Positions 35,452 to 44,168 of a DNA stretch of 64,000 bases are shown here, piece by piece. Each line of letters starts with the position of its first letter. Position 1 is the first letter of the stretch. This DNA is from JBFWRK01 sp050248955 (GTDB lineage: Bacteria > Actinomycetota > Acidimicrobiia > Acidimicrobiales > Ilumatobacteraceae), in contig JBFWRK010000013.1 in assembly GCA_050248955.1 (NCBI GenBank), positions 1 through 64,000 of the forward strand. Reading direction: 5' to 3'. The notes under the pieces were generated by a model. The model was not told the DNA's origin, made no database searches, and saw only the letters and a list, made by a program, of their open reading frames with translations. A program made the translations under genes and the position numbers.

Positions 35452-36381
35452 TCAGAGCGCGTCGTCGATGACCTGCGCGTAGCGGTCGGCGACCTCGACG
35501 GCCACGGCGAGCTGCGCCGAGCCCATCACGCGCACGGCGTACACGTCGACGTGCTGCAGGAGGCTGACGCAGACGATGTGACCTTCCGGATCGAAGCCGA
35601 CCGCGGTGTCGCTGCTGCCCGAGCTGCGCATCTGCACGTCTGCGAGCTGCTCGACCGCGCTGTCGAAGGTCCAGCCGTCGACCGCCGACGGAACGATGAG
35701 CTGCACCCCGGCTCCGGGCCGAGTGCTGACACCGAACACGAGCGCCTCGAAACCCGCCGAAGCTCCGACATCGACGGCGTCGATGTACCACCCGAGACGT
35801 TCGACGAGGATCGAGCTCGGGTCGAAGATGAACGGGTCGAGCCGGTAGGGCCTCGTCGCCGAACGGATCGCGTGGTCGACGACAGCGGCATCGGGGAAGC
35901 GGCCGGCGCCGACCGAATGGCGTGCCCGGCTCGCCGGCACGTCGCCCACCGGACGGAACGACGACGGGAGCGCCACGGCCGGAAGGGTGTCCTCGATCTC
36001 CAGCATCTCCGGAGTCATCATCTCGTCAAAGGGTTTCGCAGCCGGAGCTGCCCGTCGTCGCCGCGCCACGTCCTCATCTTGATCGATGGCGTCGTCGTCC
36101 CACGACTGTTCCTGCTCAGCGGGCTCGCCCGACACGGACTCGTCGTCCCAGGCGATCGACTCGCCCGCCCATTCGTCCGCCTCGTCCGCCTCATCCGATT
36201 CGTCCGACTCGACCGACCACGAGTCCGTCCACGCTTCGGCGCCCGCGTCCTCCCAGTCGTTCGTGAGCAGGGGATCGATCCGCGGCTCGCCGTGCGGTGG
36301 TTCCGCCGACCACCCGGCAGGAGGCGTCTTGTCGGCGACTCCGCCCGTCGACCTGCGGCGCTTCCCGCTGAACAACGACAC
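35452..36381 (-). CDS. Hypothetical protein with acidic low-complexity N-terminus
   Basis: 309 aa, family not recognised. A short basic start (LFSGKRRR) is followed by a very acidic, Trp/Ser-rich low-complexity region (about 40-115, many EAxEADE-type blocks), then an RRRR patch and a folded-looking 180-residue C-terminal domain (PFIFDPSSILVERLGWYIDA, FEALVFGVSTRPGAGVQLIV). There is no signal peptide or TM. GTG at 36381 is chosen because of the excellent RBS 5 nt upstream; the frame stays open much further up but only as antisense to putA. Convergent with the M20 gene, 15 bp apart. Confidence 0.7.
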   Translation of the reverse strand: MSLFSGKRRRSTGGVADKTPPAGWSAEPPHGEPRIDPLLTNDWEDAGAEAWTDSWSVESDESDEADEADEWAGESIAWDDESVSGEPAEQEQSWDDDAIDQDEDVARRRRAAPAAKPFDEMMTPEMLEIEDTLPAVALPSSFRPVGDVPASRARHSVGAGRFPDAAVVDHAIRSATRPYRLDPFIFDPSSILVERLGWYIDAVDVGASAGFEALVFGVSTRPGAGVQLIVPSAVDGWTFDSAVEQLADVQMRSSGSSDTAVGFDPEGHIVCVSLLQHVDVYAVRVMGSAQLAVAVEVADRYAQVIDDAL

Positions 36382-36386
36382 CGCAG

Positions 36387-36394
36387 ACCTCCTC
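36387..36394 (-). promoter_or_regulatory. Strong Shine-Dalgarno deciding the start of the acidic hypothetical gene
   Basis: GAGGAGGT on the minus strand, 5 nt before the GTG at 36381. It is near-perfect complementarity to the 16S tail and rare in this window. Confidence 0.7.
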
Positions 36395-36515
36395 GTCGCC
36401 GCCGGGGGATCGGCGGTACTGGGAAAGACGTCATCGTGCTGCGGACATGACGTCGTCAGGGGGGTCCCGATGGACCAATTCGCGGCCCGGATCGGGCGCG
36501 CCGGTGCTTCCAGCG

Positions 36516-39500
36516 TCAGCCGGCTGCCCCGTCGGGGCGGTCGGTGAACAGGTCTGGAGCGAATCCTTGGCGGAGCGTGTTCTCGGAGACGACCGAAGCG
36601 TCGGCGAACTGCAGCAGGTAGTCCGGCCCGCCGGCCTTCAGCCCACAACCGGACAGCCGCCCGCCGCCGAACGGTTGGCGGCCGACGACCGCTCCGGTGG
36701 TGGCGCGGTTGACGTAGAGGTTGCCGCACGCGGAACCGGCGATCACCCGCTCGACGTTGCCCGGGCTGCGGCTGAACACGCCTCCGGTGAGCGCGTAGTC
36801 CGAAGCGTCGGCGAGCGCGATCGCATGCTCGAGGTCGGCGGCGCGCAGCGCGACGAGGAACGGGCCGAAGACCTCCTCGGTGGCAACCCGCACTGCAGGA
36901 TCGTCGACGACGGCGAGCACCGGCCCGACGTAGTGGCCACCGACCGGCAGGTCGAGCCGCTCGGCAACGATCGTCCCCTCCGTCGCGGCGAGGTCGCGGA
37001 AGCGGGCGATCCTCGCGACCGCGTCGGCGTCGATGACGGGACCGACTTCGACGGCGGGGTCGCTCGGGTGGCCGATCGTCAGTACGTCGACCAACCCGGC
37101 GAGACGCGAGACCATCCGATCGAACCCGGGTCCGACACCGATCATGCCTGACGTTGCCGAGCACTTCTGCCCCGCGTAGCCGAACGCACCGTGAGCGATC
37201 GCGGGCACGGCGACGTCGAGGTCGGCGTCGCTGTCGACGATCACAGCGTTCTTCCCGCCCATCTCGGCAACCACGCGGCGGATGTGGCGTTGCCCCGGTT
37301 GCACCACGGCGGCGCTCGCGACGATCTCGAGCCCGACGGCCCGCGACCCGGTGAAGACGACGTTCGCGACGAGCGGGTGCGTGACGAGCGCGGGACCGAC
37401 CAGCTCGCCGAGTCCGGGCAACAGGTGCAGCGCGTCGTCCGGCACTCCCGCTGCCCGCATGAGCTCGACGAGCCGCAGCGCGACGCCAGGGGTCTGTTCG
37501 GCCGGCTTGAGCACGACCGGATTGCCCATCACGAGCGCTCCGGCGACCATGCCGCACGGGATCGCGAGCGGGAAGTTCCACGGCGCGATCACCGCGGTGA
37601 CGCCGCGCGGACGGAGGCGCATCGTGTTGCGTTCACCCGGCACCTGGAGGAGCGGGCGGTCCACGAGCGCGCACGCGGCACGGGCGTAGTAGCGCAGGAA
37701 GTCGATCGCCTCGGCGACATCGGCGTCCGCTTCGACGAGCGGCTTGCCGGCCTCGTGCACGATCAACATCGTGAGCGCCTCGCGCTCCGTGGCGATCAGC
37801 GAAGCGGCGCGATCCAGGACGGCAGCGCGCTGCTCGATCTCCGCCGAGCCCCACGTCCGCAACGCCCCGTGGGCGAGGCGGACGGCATCGTCCACATGCT
37901 CTGCATCGGCGAGCGAGGACGTGCAGACGCGCGTCGACAAGCGGCCGGGATCGAGCGAGTCGAGCGTCGCAACAGTCGAGATCCGTCGCTCGCCGACGAG
38001 CAGCGGCACCTCGAACCCGAACGAGGGTGTGGCAGATGCACAGCGGGCGCGCACGGCCGGGCGGCGGAGCTCGGCGGGCGGCTCGTTGACGAACGGCGCA
38101 AGGACGACGGCGGTCGCGACGCTCGTCGTGCGCTCACGTCGATCCACCGTGCCGGCCGGCGCTGGCGCGGGTGCGGGCGACGGCGCTGCCGCCGGCGACG
38201 CGAGATCGCGGTCGGAGACGTCCCGGTTGCGGAAGCCGTGGCGCACGAACGATTCGTTCGCCGTGTTCTCGAGCAACCGCCGCACGAGGTACGACATCCC
38301 GGGGACGAGCTCGCCGACCGGCCGGTACACGCGCACCCGTACCCCGCTGTCGCGCACCGCCGCGTGCAACGGTTCCGCCATGCCGTGCAACACCTGGACC
38401 TCCCAGGCATCGCGTGGCAGACCGATCGCCTCGGCGAGCGTCGCCGCGTAGGCGATGCTGCGGACGTTGTGACTCGCGATCGCCGGCCGCACAGCTCCGG
38501 CGGCCGACATCAGCAAGCCGGTCAGGTGCTCGAAGTTGAGGTCGGAATCCGCCTTCTCGGCCCACACCGGGCTCGGCCAGCCGTTCGCGCGCGCGGCAAT
38601 CGTCTCGGCATCCCAGTAGGCCCCCTTCACCAGCCGAACCTGCAGCGGCGCAGCCCCGGAGGCGACGCGCCGTCGTGACCACGCCACGATCGCCGACATG
38701 TCGTCCTCCGCGTCGCGCCGGTATGCCTGCACGACACAGCCGAGGTCCGGTCCGTCCGGCCAGCGGTCACCGATCGCCCGCACGAGGGTGAAGATCGCAT
38801 CCTTCGACTCGTCGTGCTCGGTGTCGAAGTGGACCGTGACGCCGAGGCGCCTCGCCTCCTCCAGCACCGGGCCGAGCCGGTCGATCGCTTCTCCCACCCC
38901 GAGGTCGATGCTCGTCGCGCCGAGGTGCGGCGACAGTGCCGTCGGCTTGATGCTGACGTTGGCGCGCCCGAGCCGCCCCCACGGATCACGTTCGAGCAGC
39001 AGTCGTTCGGGCCAGCTGGGTGCCGCTCCGCCGAGCGTGACGACGGCGTCGAGCACCTTCGCCGTGTAGGCGTCGGCATCCGCCGCGGTAACCGTCTTCT
39101 CGCCGAGGAAGTCGAGAGTCGTCGCGAACCCGTCGGCCCAGGCGGCGGCGAGCTTCGGGACGACGTCCGTGGTCGTGGCGCCGACGATGAATCGCGCCGC
39201 CATTCGTTCGATGCCTCGGCGGGCGATCGACGTGGCAATCCGTCGCGCTCCCGGAAGGTCACCTCGAACGGGCCCGAGACTGCGGCGGATCACCGCTGGC
39301 GAGCCCGGGCCGTCGAGGTACTCGACGAGGTGCCGCGCCGCGTCGTCGACGTCGGCGCACGCCGGGAAGACGTCGACGAAGCGGAACAGGTTCGTCTTGA
39401 ACGCCGGCGAGCGCGTGGTCCATGCCAGCAGGCGAGCGTCCGGGTCCACGGCGTTGCGCCAACGGCTCCCCGCTCGCCGCTCGGCTCGCCGCAACAGGTC

Positions 39501-39551
39501 GCGCGCCGTGCGCACGACATCGCGATCCGAGGGCACCGTCGGAGACTCCAT
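36516..39551 (-). CDS. putA: Bifunctional proline dehydrogenase / delta-1-pyrroline-5-carboxylate dehydrogenase
   Basis: 1011 aa. Converts proline to glutamate using FAD and then NAD+. Residues about 100-460 are the proline dehydrogenase barrel (ANVSIKPTALSPHLG, RLVKGAYWDAE, YRPVGELVPGMSYLVRRLLE). A Pro/Ala linker (about 475-495) leads to the ALDH domain with IAPWNFPLAIP, catalytic Glu in AEMGGKNAVIVD and catalytic Cys in GYAGQKCSA. There is no ribbon-helix-helix DNA-binding domain, so it is not a PutA repressor, and the C-terminal ALDH-like tail of long PutAs is absent. Many actinobacteria encode the two activities separately; here they are fused. Confidence 0.95.
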   Translation of the reverse strand: MESPTVPSDRDVVRTARDLLRRAERRAGSRWRNAVDPDARLLAWTTRSPAFKTNLFRFVDVFPACADVDDAARHLVEYLDGPGSPAVIRRSLGPVRGDLPGARRIATSIARRGIERMAARFIVGATTTDVVPKLAAAWADGFATTLDFLGEKTVTAADADAYTAKVLDAVVTLGGAAPSWPERLLLERDPWGRLGRANVSIKPTALSPHLGATSIDLGVGEAIDRLGPVLEEARRLGVTVHFDTEHDESKDAIFTLVRAIGDRWPDGPDLGCVVQAYRRDAEDDMSAIVAWSRRRVASGAAPLQVRLVKGAYWDAETIAARANGWPSPVWAEKADSDLNFEHLTGLLMSAAGAVRPAIASHNVRSIAYAATLAEAIGLPRDAWEVQVLHGMAEPLHAAVRDSGVRVRVYRPVGELVPGMSYLVRRLLENTANESFVRHGFRNRDVSDRDLASPAAAPSPAPAPAPAGTVDRRERTTSVATAVVLAPFVNEPPAELRRPAVRARCASATPSFGFEVPLLVGERRISTVATLDSLDPGRLSTRVCTSSLADAEHVDDAVRLAHGALRTWGSAEIEQRAAVLDRAASLIATEREALTMLIVHEAGKPLVEADADVAEAIDFLRYYARAACALVDRPLLQVPGERNTMRLRPRGVTAVIAPWNFPLAIPCGMVAGALVMGNPVVLKPAEQTPGVALRLVELMRAAGVPDDALHLLPGLGELVGPALVTHPLVANVVFTGSRAVGLEIVASAAVVQPGQRHIRRVVAEMGGKNAVIVDSDADLDVAVPAIAHGAFGYAGQKCSATSGMIGVGPGFDRMVSRLAGLVDVLTIGHPSDPAVEVGPVIDADAVARIARFRDLAATEGTIVAERLDLPVGGHYVGPVLAVVDDPAVRVATEEVFGPFLVALRAADLEHAIALADASDYALTGGVFSRSPGNVERVIAGSACGNLYVNRATTGAVVGRQPFGGGRLSGCGLKAGGPDYLLQFADASVVSENTLRQGFAPDLFTDRPDGAAG

Positions 39552-39599
39552 GCGCGAAGCATGCCCACATCTCGGCGATCCGAACGGACGGCTGCCGTT

Positions 39600-40658
39600 T
39601 CAGCGCTCGCGATCGGCCACCCCGGCGACATCGAACGTGGCCATCTCGTTGAGCACGAGCGCGGCGGTGCGCACGAGCGGGATCGCGAGGCACGCGCCGC
39701 TCCCCTCACCGAGCCGCAGGCCGAGGTCGATCATCGGGCGCAAGCCCAGGTGCTCGAGTGCGAGCGACGCACCAGGCTCCGGCGATCGGTGGCCGGCCAC
39801 GCAGCCGCGGGTGACACCCGACGCGTACGCGTCGGCTACGCACGCAGCGGCCAGCGCGATCACACCGTCGAGCAACACGGGCACCCGGCGACTGACACCG
39901 GCGACGAGGAACCCGGCGAGCGCCGCGATCTCGAGCCCGCCCACCTCGGCCACGACTTCGGTCGGCGTCGCCGCATCCGTCAGCCGGTCGAGCGCGCCGT
40001 CGATGACGCGGATCTTGGCGGCGAGCATCTCGTCGTCGATCCCCGTCCCCCGTCCGGTGGCACCGGCCGGAGGGCTGCCGGTGAACCAGGCGATCAGCGC
40101 CGCCGACGCCGTCGTGTTGCCGATCCCCATGTCGCCCATCACGAGCAGATCGGCACCGTCGTCGATCAGGGCGTTCGCGACCTCGGCGCCGACGTCGAGC
40201 GCGGCGCGTGCATCGGGCAGGGACATCGCCGGACCGAGCGCGAGGTCGTTCGTCCCCGCGCGCACCTTACGGTCGATCAACGCGGGATGGGGTTCGAGCT
40301 GCGTGGCGACGCCGACGTCGACGACCACGAGGTGGGCGCCGTGCTGACGTGCGAGCACGTTGATCGCCGCGCCACCGGCACAGAAGTTCGCCACCATCTG
40401 CGCGGTGACCTCCTGCGGCCACGGCGTCACGCCAGAGCGCACCACGCCGTGATCGGCGGCGAACACGGCGACCGCCGGATGGGACGGCACGGGCGGTGGC
40501 ATCCGGCCGGCGATGCCGGCGAGCTGCACCCCGACATCCTCGATCAGCCCGAGCGCGCCGACCGGCTTCGTGAGCCGATCCTGGAGGGCGCGGGCCTCGG
40601 CGAGCGCGGCTGCGTCGTGTGGCCGGAGCGACGTGAGGGCGCGTTGGAACGCCGACAT
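39600..40658 (-). CDS. cobT: Nicotinate-nucleotide--dimethylbenzimidazole phosphoribosyltransferase CobT
   Basis: 352 aa from the ATG at 40658. Activates the lower ligand of cobalamin. Motifs: LTKPVGALGLIEDVGVQLA, FAADHGVV, MGDMGIGNTTASAALIA and the C-terminal GEGSGACLAIPLVR bearing the catalytic Glu. A GTG at 40712 would add 18 residues without family similarity. No other cobalamin genes are nearby. Divergent from yibE/F across 65 bp. Confidence 0.95.
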   Translation of the reverse strand: MSAFQRALTSLRPHDAAALAEARALQDRLTKPVGALGLIEDVGVQLAGIAGRMPPPVPSHPAVAVFAADHGVVRSGVTPWPQEVTAQMVANFCAGGAAINVLARQHGAHLVVVDVGVATQLEPHPALIDRKVRAGTNDLALGPAMSLPDARAALDVGAEVANALIDDGADLLVMGDMGIGNTTASAALIAWFTGSPPAGATGRGTGIDDEMLAAKIRVIDGALDRLTDAATPTEVVAEVGGLEIAALAGFLVAGVSRRVPVLLDGVIALAAACVADAYASGVTRGCVAGHRSPEPGASLALEHLGLRPMIDLGLRLGEGSGACLAIPLVRTAALVLNEMATFDVAGVADRER

Positions 40659-40723
40659 CAGGTCACGTTCCAGCTCACTGGGTCCACACCATGGCGGACC
40701 AGCGTAGGCCACACTCGTGAGCG

Positions 40724-41917
40724 ATGAGCCATGACCACCACGCCCACCACGACCGCGGCGGCTTCACCTTCCATGACCCCGCAGCGAGCCCGCGAGCGGC
40801 TCGGCACGTGTGGGTCGCCGTCGGCATCGTGGCGCTGATCACCCTTGTCGGCGTCGTCGGACTGTGGCCGGGCGAGCGGCGGGAGAACACGATCGATCCG
40901 GCGCTGTTGAGCGCCGACGCCGTGAAGGCGACCGTGCGCTTCGTGACGATCGGCCCGTGTGCCGGCACGACTGTCGACGACGTGATCGACTGCCACATCA
41001 TCGAGTTCCAGGTCGACGAAGGGCCGTCGCAAGGCAGCCGCGGCACGATCGAGCAGTCCGTCGGCGGCAGCAGCATCCCTGTGCCCTCGCCCGGCGACCG
41101 CATCCTCGTGAACAGCGTCCAGTTGGGCAACGGCACCATGAGCTACACGTTCTTCGACTACCAGCGGGCCACCCCGATGCTCCTCCTCCTGCTCGTCTTC
41201 GTGGCCGCGGTGGTCCTGCTCGGCCGCGGCCGCGGCCTCGGCGCGCTTGGCGGGCTAGCGGCGAGCCTCCTCGTGCTCGTCGTGTTCATGCTGCCGTCGC
41301 TGCTCGACGGCAACTCGCCACTTCCGGTCGCGCTGGTCGGCGCGTCCGTGATCGCGTTCATCGCGCTCTACCTCGCCCACGGCTTCAACGTCGCGTCGTC
41401 CGTCGCGCTGCTCGGCACGTTCGCGAGCCTCGCGCTCACCGGGCTGCTGGCGTGGCTGTTCGTCGGCGCGGCGAAGTTCACCGGGTTCACCGACGACAGC
41501 ACGTTCTTCCTGGACGCGCTCGGCACCGGCATCGACGCGCGCGGCATCCTCCTGGCCGGAATCGTGATCGGCTCGCTCGGCGTGCTCGACGACGTGACGG
41601 TGACGCAGGTGTCGGCGGTCTGGGAGCTGCGCAACTCCCGCCCCGACGCAACAGCGGCAGAGCTCTACACCGCTGCCGTCCGCATCGGCCGCGATCACAT
41701 CTCGTCGACCGTCAACACGCTGTTCCTCGCTTACGCCGGCGCCGCGCTCCCGCTGCTCCTGCTGTTCAGGGAGGCGAACCAGTCGTTCTCGTCGATCGCG
41801 ACCCGTGAGGTCGTCGCGACGGAGATCGTGCGCTCGCTGGTCGGTTCGGTGGGTCTCATCGCATCCGTGCCGATCACCACCGGACTGGCGGCACGCGTGC
41901 TGACCACACGTCGGTGA
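40724..41917 (+). CDS. YibE/F family membrane protein
   Basis: 397 aa. His-rich N-terminus (SHDHHAHHDRGGFTFHD), one TM (about 29-48), an extracytoplasmic beta domain (to about 145), then seven TMs matching YibE/F (GRGRGLGALGGLAASLLVL, GSLGVLDDVTVTQVSAVWEL). The function of the family is unknown; a transport role is often proposed. The His cluster could bind Zn, Ni or Co (inference), and the divergent neighbour cobT makes a cobalt link imaginable but unproven. Confidence 0.85.
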   Translation: MSHDHHAHHDRGGFTFHDPAASPRAARHVWVAVGIVALITLVGVVGLWPGERRENTIDPALLSADAVKATVRFVTIGPCAGTTVDDVIDCHIIEFQVDEGPSQGSRGTIEQSVGGSSIPVPSPGDRILVNSVQLGNGTMSYTFFDYQRATPMLLLLLVFVAAVVLLGRGRGLGALGGLAASLLVLVVFMLPSLLDGNSPLPVALVGASVIAFIALYLAHGFNVASSVALLGTFASLALTGLLAWLFVGAAKFTGFTDDSTFFLDALGTGIDARGILLAGIVIGSLGVLDDVTVTQVSAVWELRNSRPDATAAELYTAAVRIGRDHISSTVNTLFLAYAGAALPLLLLFREANQSFSSIATREVVATEIVRSLVGSVGLIASVPITTGLAARVLTTRR

Positions 41918-41930
41918 GCGTCAGCGCGCT

Positions 41931-42365
41931 TCAGCGGCCCGTGTGACCGAAGCCTCCGCCGCGGTTCTCGCCGTCGAGATCGTCGACCTCGGCCCAGACG
42001 ATGCGCTCGACCGGTTGGATCACGAGCTGTGCGATGCGGTCCCCGCGATGGACCTCGTACTCGGCCTGCGGATCGGTGTTGATCAGCACCACCTTGAGCT
42101 CGTCGCGGTATCCCGCGTCGATCAGACCGGGCGCGTTCACCACCGAGATGCCATGGCGGAGGGCAAGCCCGCTCCGCGGCAGCACGAACCCGCCGTACCC
42201 CTCGGGAATCGCGACGGCGAGGCCCGTGGGCACGAGCGCCCGGCCACCTCCCGGCGCGAGCAGCGCGCCCTCTCGGGCACAGAGGTCGATGCCGGCATCA
42301 CCGGGCTTGGCATAGGCGGGCAGGGGCAGGTCCGGATCGAGCCGGACAACGGGGACGTCGAGCAC
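41931..42365 (-). CDS. dut: dUTP diphosphatase (dUTPase)
   Basis: 144 aa trimeric dUTPase. All five motifs: AGIDLCA, PRSGLA, GLIDAGYRDE, RIAQLVIQPV and the C-terminal RGGGFGHTG. Hydrolyses dUTP to dUMP, preventing uracil incorporation. The GTG start has a TAGCCT box 6 nt upstream. It is divergent from orn and convergent with yibE/F. Confidence 0.96.
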   Translation of the reverse strand: MLDVPVVRLDPDLPLPAYAKPGDAGIDLCAREGALLAPGGGRALVPTGLAVAIPEGYGGFVLPRSGLALRHGISVVNAPGLIDAGYRDELKVVLINTDPQAEYEVHRGDRIAQLVIQPVERIVWAEVDDLDGENRGGGFGHTGR

Positions 42366-42371
42366 GGCAGC

Positions 42372-42377
42372 AGGCTA
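42372..42377 (-). promoter_or_regulatory. Leaderless -10 box of dut
   Basis: TAGCCT on the minus strand, 6 nt before the GTG at 42365. Confidence 0.5.
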
Positions 42378-42441
42378 CGAGCCACGTTCCCGTCGACCGA
42401 TGACGGGTCTTGCCGGCCTGCCGAGAACGGCCGACCGCCAT

Positions 42442-42447
42442 TAGTCT
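42442..42447 (+). promoter_or_regulatory. Leaderless -10 box of orn
   Basis: TAGTCT, 6 nt before the GTG at 42454. Confidence 0.5.
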
Positions 42448-42453
42448 CGTCAC

Positions 42454-43062
42454 GTGCTCGTCTGGATGGACCTCGAGATGACCGGTCTCGATCCGGCCAA
42501 GGACGTGATCGTCGAGATCGCGACGCTCATCACCGATGACGATCTCCGGATCGTCGCCGAGGGACCCGATCTGGTGGTGCACCAGAGCGACGAGGCGCTC
42601 GCGGTGATGGATCCGTTCGTCATGCAGATGCACACGAAGTCGGGCCTGCTCGACGCGATCAAGGCGTCGACGATGTCGCTCGAGGATGCGGGACGACAGA
42701 CGCTCGAGTTCATCAAGACCCACGTGCCCGTGCAGCGGACGGTCCCGCTGTGCGGCAACTCGATCGGCATGGACCGCCGCTTCCTCGCCGTCTACCTGCC
42801 GGAGATCGAGGAGTGGCTCCACTACCGCTCGGTCGACGTGTCGAGCGTGAAGGAGCTCGCCCGCCGCTGGCATCCCGAGGCGGTCGCCAAGCGACCGTTC
42901 AAGACCGGCCAGCACCGCGCCCTCGACGACATCCGCGAGAGCGTGGCCGAACTGCAGTACTACCGCGAACGGGTCTTCCTGCCGTCGCCGTCGGCGAACG
43001 GCAGCACCGCGACCGACGGCACTGCGGCCGACGCGGAAGCCACGACGCCCGTTCCGGACTGA
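42454..43062 (+). CDS. orn: Oligoribonuclease
   Basis: 202 aa DEDDh 3'-5' exoribonuclease that degrades di- and oligoribonucleotides, including pGpG from c-di-GMP turnover. Catalytic D6 and E8 (WMDLEMTGLD), the MDRRFL motif, and the ALDDIRES region with preceding His (GQHRALDD). The C-terminal ~25 residues are a Ser/Thr/Ala-rich tail beyond the E. coli length. Confidence 0.95.
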   Translation: MLVWMDLEMTGLDPAKDVIVEIATLITDDDLRIVAEGPDLVVHQSDEALAVMDPFVMQMHTKSGLLDAIKASTMSLEDAGRQTLEFIKTHVPVQRTVPLCGNSIGMDRRFLAVYLPEIEEWLHYRSVDVSSVKELARRWHPEAVAKRPFKTGQHRALDDIRESVAELQYYRERVFLPSPSANGSTATDGTAADAEATTPVPD

Positions 43063-43095
43063 CCGCCGATGGGACCGGAAGTTGTACTCGGCAAG

Positions 43096-43101
43096 TAACG
43101 T
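43096..43101 (+). promoter_or_regulatory. Leaderless -10 box of MBL-fold gene
   Basis: TAACGT, 7 nt before the ATG at 43109. It argues against the upstream in-frame start at 43082. Confidence 0.5.
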
Positions 43102-43108
43102 CCGAGCG

Positions 43109-44158
43109 ATGACCGAGACCGCCCCCCGTCCTCGCCGTCAGGAACAAGAAGACGCGACCGAAGAGGTCACCGAGGTCGCGCCCGGTGTCCTCCGCCTGAT
43201 GCTGCCGATCGTCGGGTTCACGGGGCTCGGACACGTGAACTGCTACGCACTCGAGGACGAGCGCGGGTTCGCCGTCGTCGATCCCGGGATGATGGGCCCG
43301 GCGAACTGGAAGCGGCTGCGGCGCCGGCTCGACGCAGCGGGCATCCCGGTGAAGCGGGTGCACACCGTCGTCGTGACGCACAGCCATCCGGACCACTTCG
43401 GCGGAGCCGGGTTCCTCCGCCGCGAGAGCGGCGCGGACATCGTGACCCACCGCTGGTTCCGGACTTGGTTCGATCCGGCCGAACCGCCCGACGTCGATCC
43501 GGACGAGCTGCCACCGAGGGAAACCGCCATCGGGCGCCAGCCGTGGGGCGGCGAGGGGTTCACGATGCCGTGGAAGCGGCGGGTCGGGCTGAAGGTCGCA
43601 CAGCGGTTCCCGCGGCTGATGGGCACACCGCAGCCGAGCGTGCGCCTGAACGACGCGCAGACCGTGCGCCTCGGTCGGCGTGAGTGGGTGGCCGTGCACA
43701 CACCCGGCCACACCGCCGACCACCTCTGCCTGTACGACCCGGCAGAAGGCACGTTGCTCTCCGGCGACCACGTGCTGCCGAGCATCACCCCGCACATCTC
43801 GGGGCTCACCGGCGGCGATCCGCTGCTCGAGTTCTTCAGGTCACTCGACAAGGTGGCGGCGTTCGCGGACACGCGCACCGTGCTCCCCGCCCACGGCCAC
43901 CCGTTCGTCGATCTGCAGGGCCGCGTGGCCGACATCAAGCGGCACCACGAGGAGCGCCTCGACCTGTTGCGGGCCGCGTCGGAGGAGCTCGGCCGGCCGG
44001 CGACGGTGATGGAGATGTCAACGTTCCTGTTCTCGGCGCGCGCCCAGGGACAGATGGCCGACAGCGAGACGTTCGCCCATCTCGAGCACCTGCGTCGCGC
44101 CGGCCAGGCCGAGCGACTCGAGCTCGACGGGCGCTACGAGTACGTCGTCGCCCACTGA
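43109..44158 (+). CDS. Metallo-beta-lactamase fold hydrolase
   Basis: 349 aa. HxHxDH motif THSHPDHFGG (H91, H93, D95, H96), then HTPGHTADH, LSGDHVLP and LPAHGHPF supply the remaining metal ligands. The C-terminal ~80 residues are a winged-helix-like MBL-associated domain (RHHEERLDLLRAASEEL), as in glyoxalase-II/LACTB2-type proteins. Thioester or phosphodiester hydrolysis is possible. Substrate unknown. Confidence 0.88.
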   Translation: MTETAPRPRRQEQEDATEEVTEVAPGVLRLMLPIVGFTGLGHVNCYALEDERGFAVVDPGMMGPANWKRLRRRLDAAGIPVKRVHTVVVTHSHPDHFGGAGFLRRESGADIVTHRWFRTWFDPAEPPDVDPDELPPRETAIGRQPWGGEGFTMPWKRRVGLKVAQRFPRLMGTPQPSVRLNDAQTVRLGRREWVAVHTPGHTADHLCLYDPAEGTLLSGDHVLPSITPHISGLTGGDPLLEFFRSLDKVAAFADTRTVLPAHGHPFVDLQGRVADIKRHHEERLDLLRAASEELGRPATVMEMSTFLFSARAQGQMADSETFAHLEHLRRAGQAERLELDGRYEYVVAH

Positions 44159-44168
44159 CGAGCCGAGT

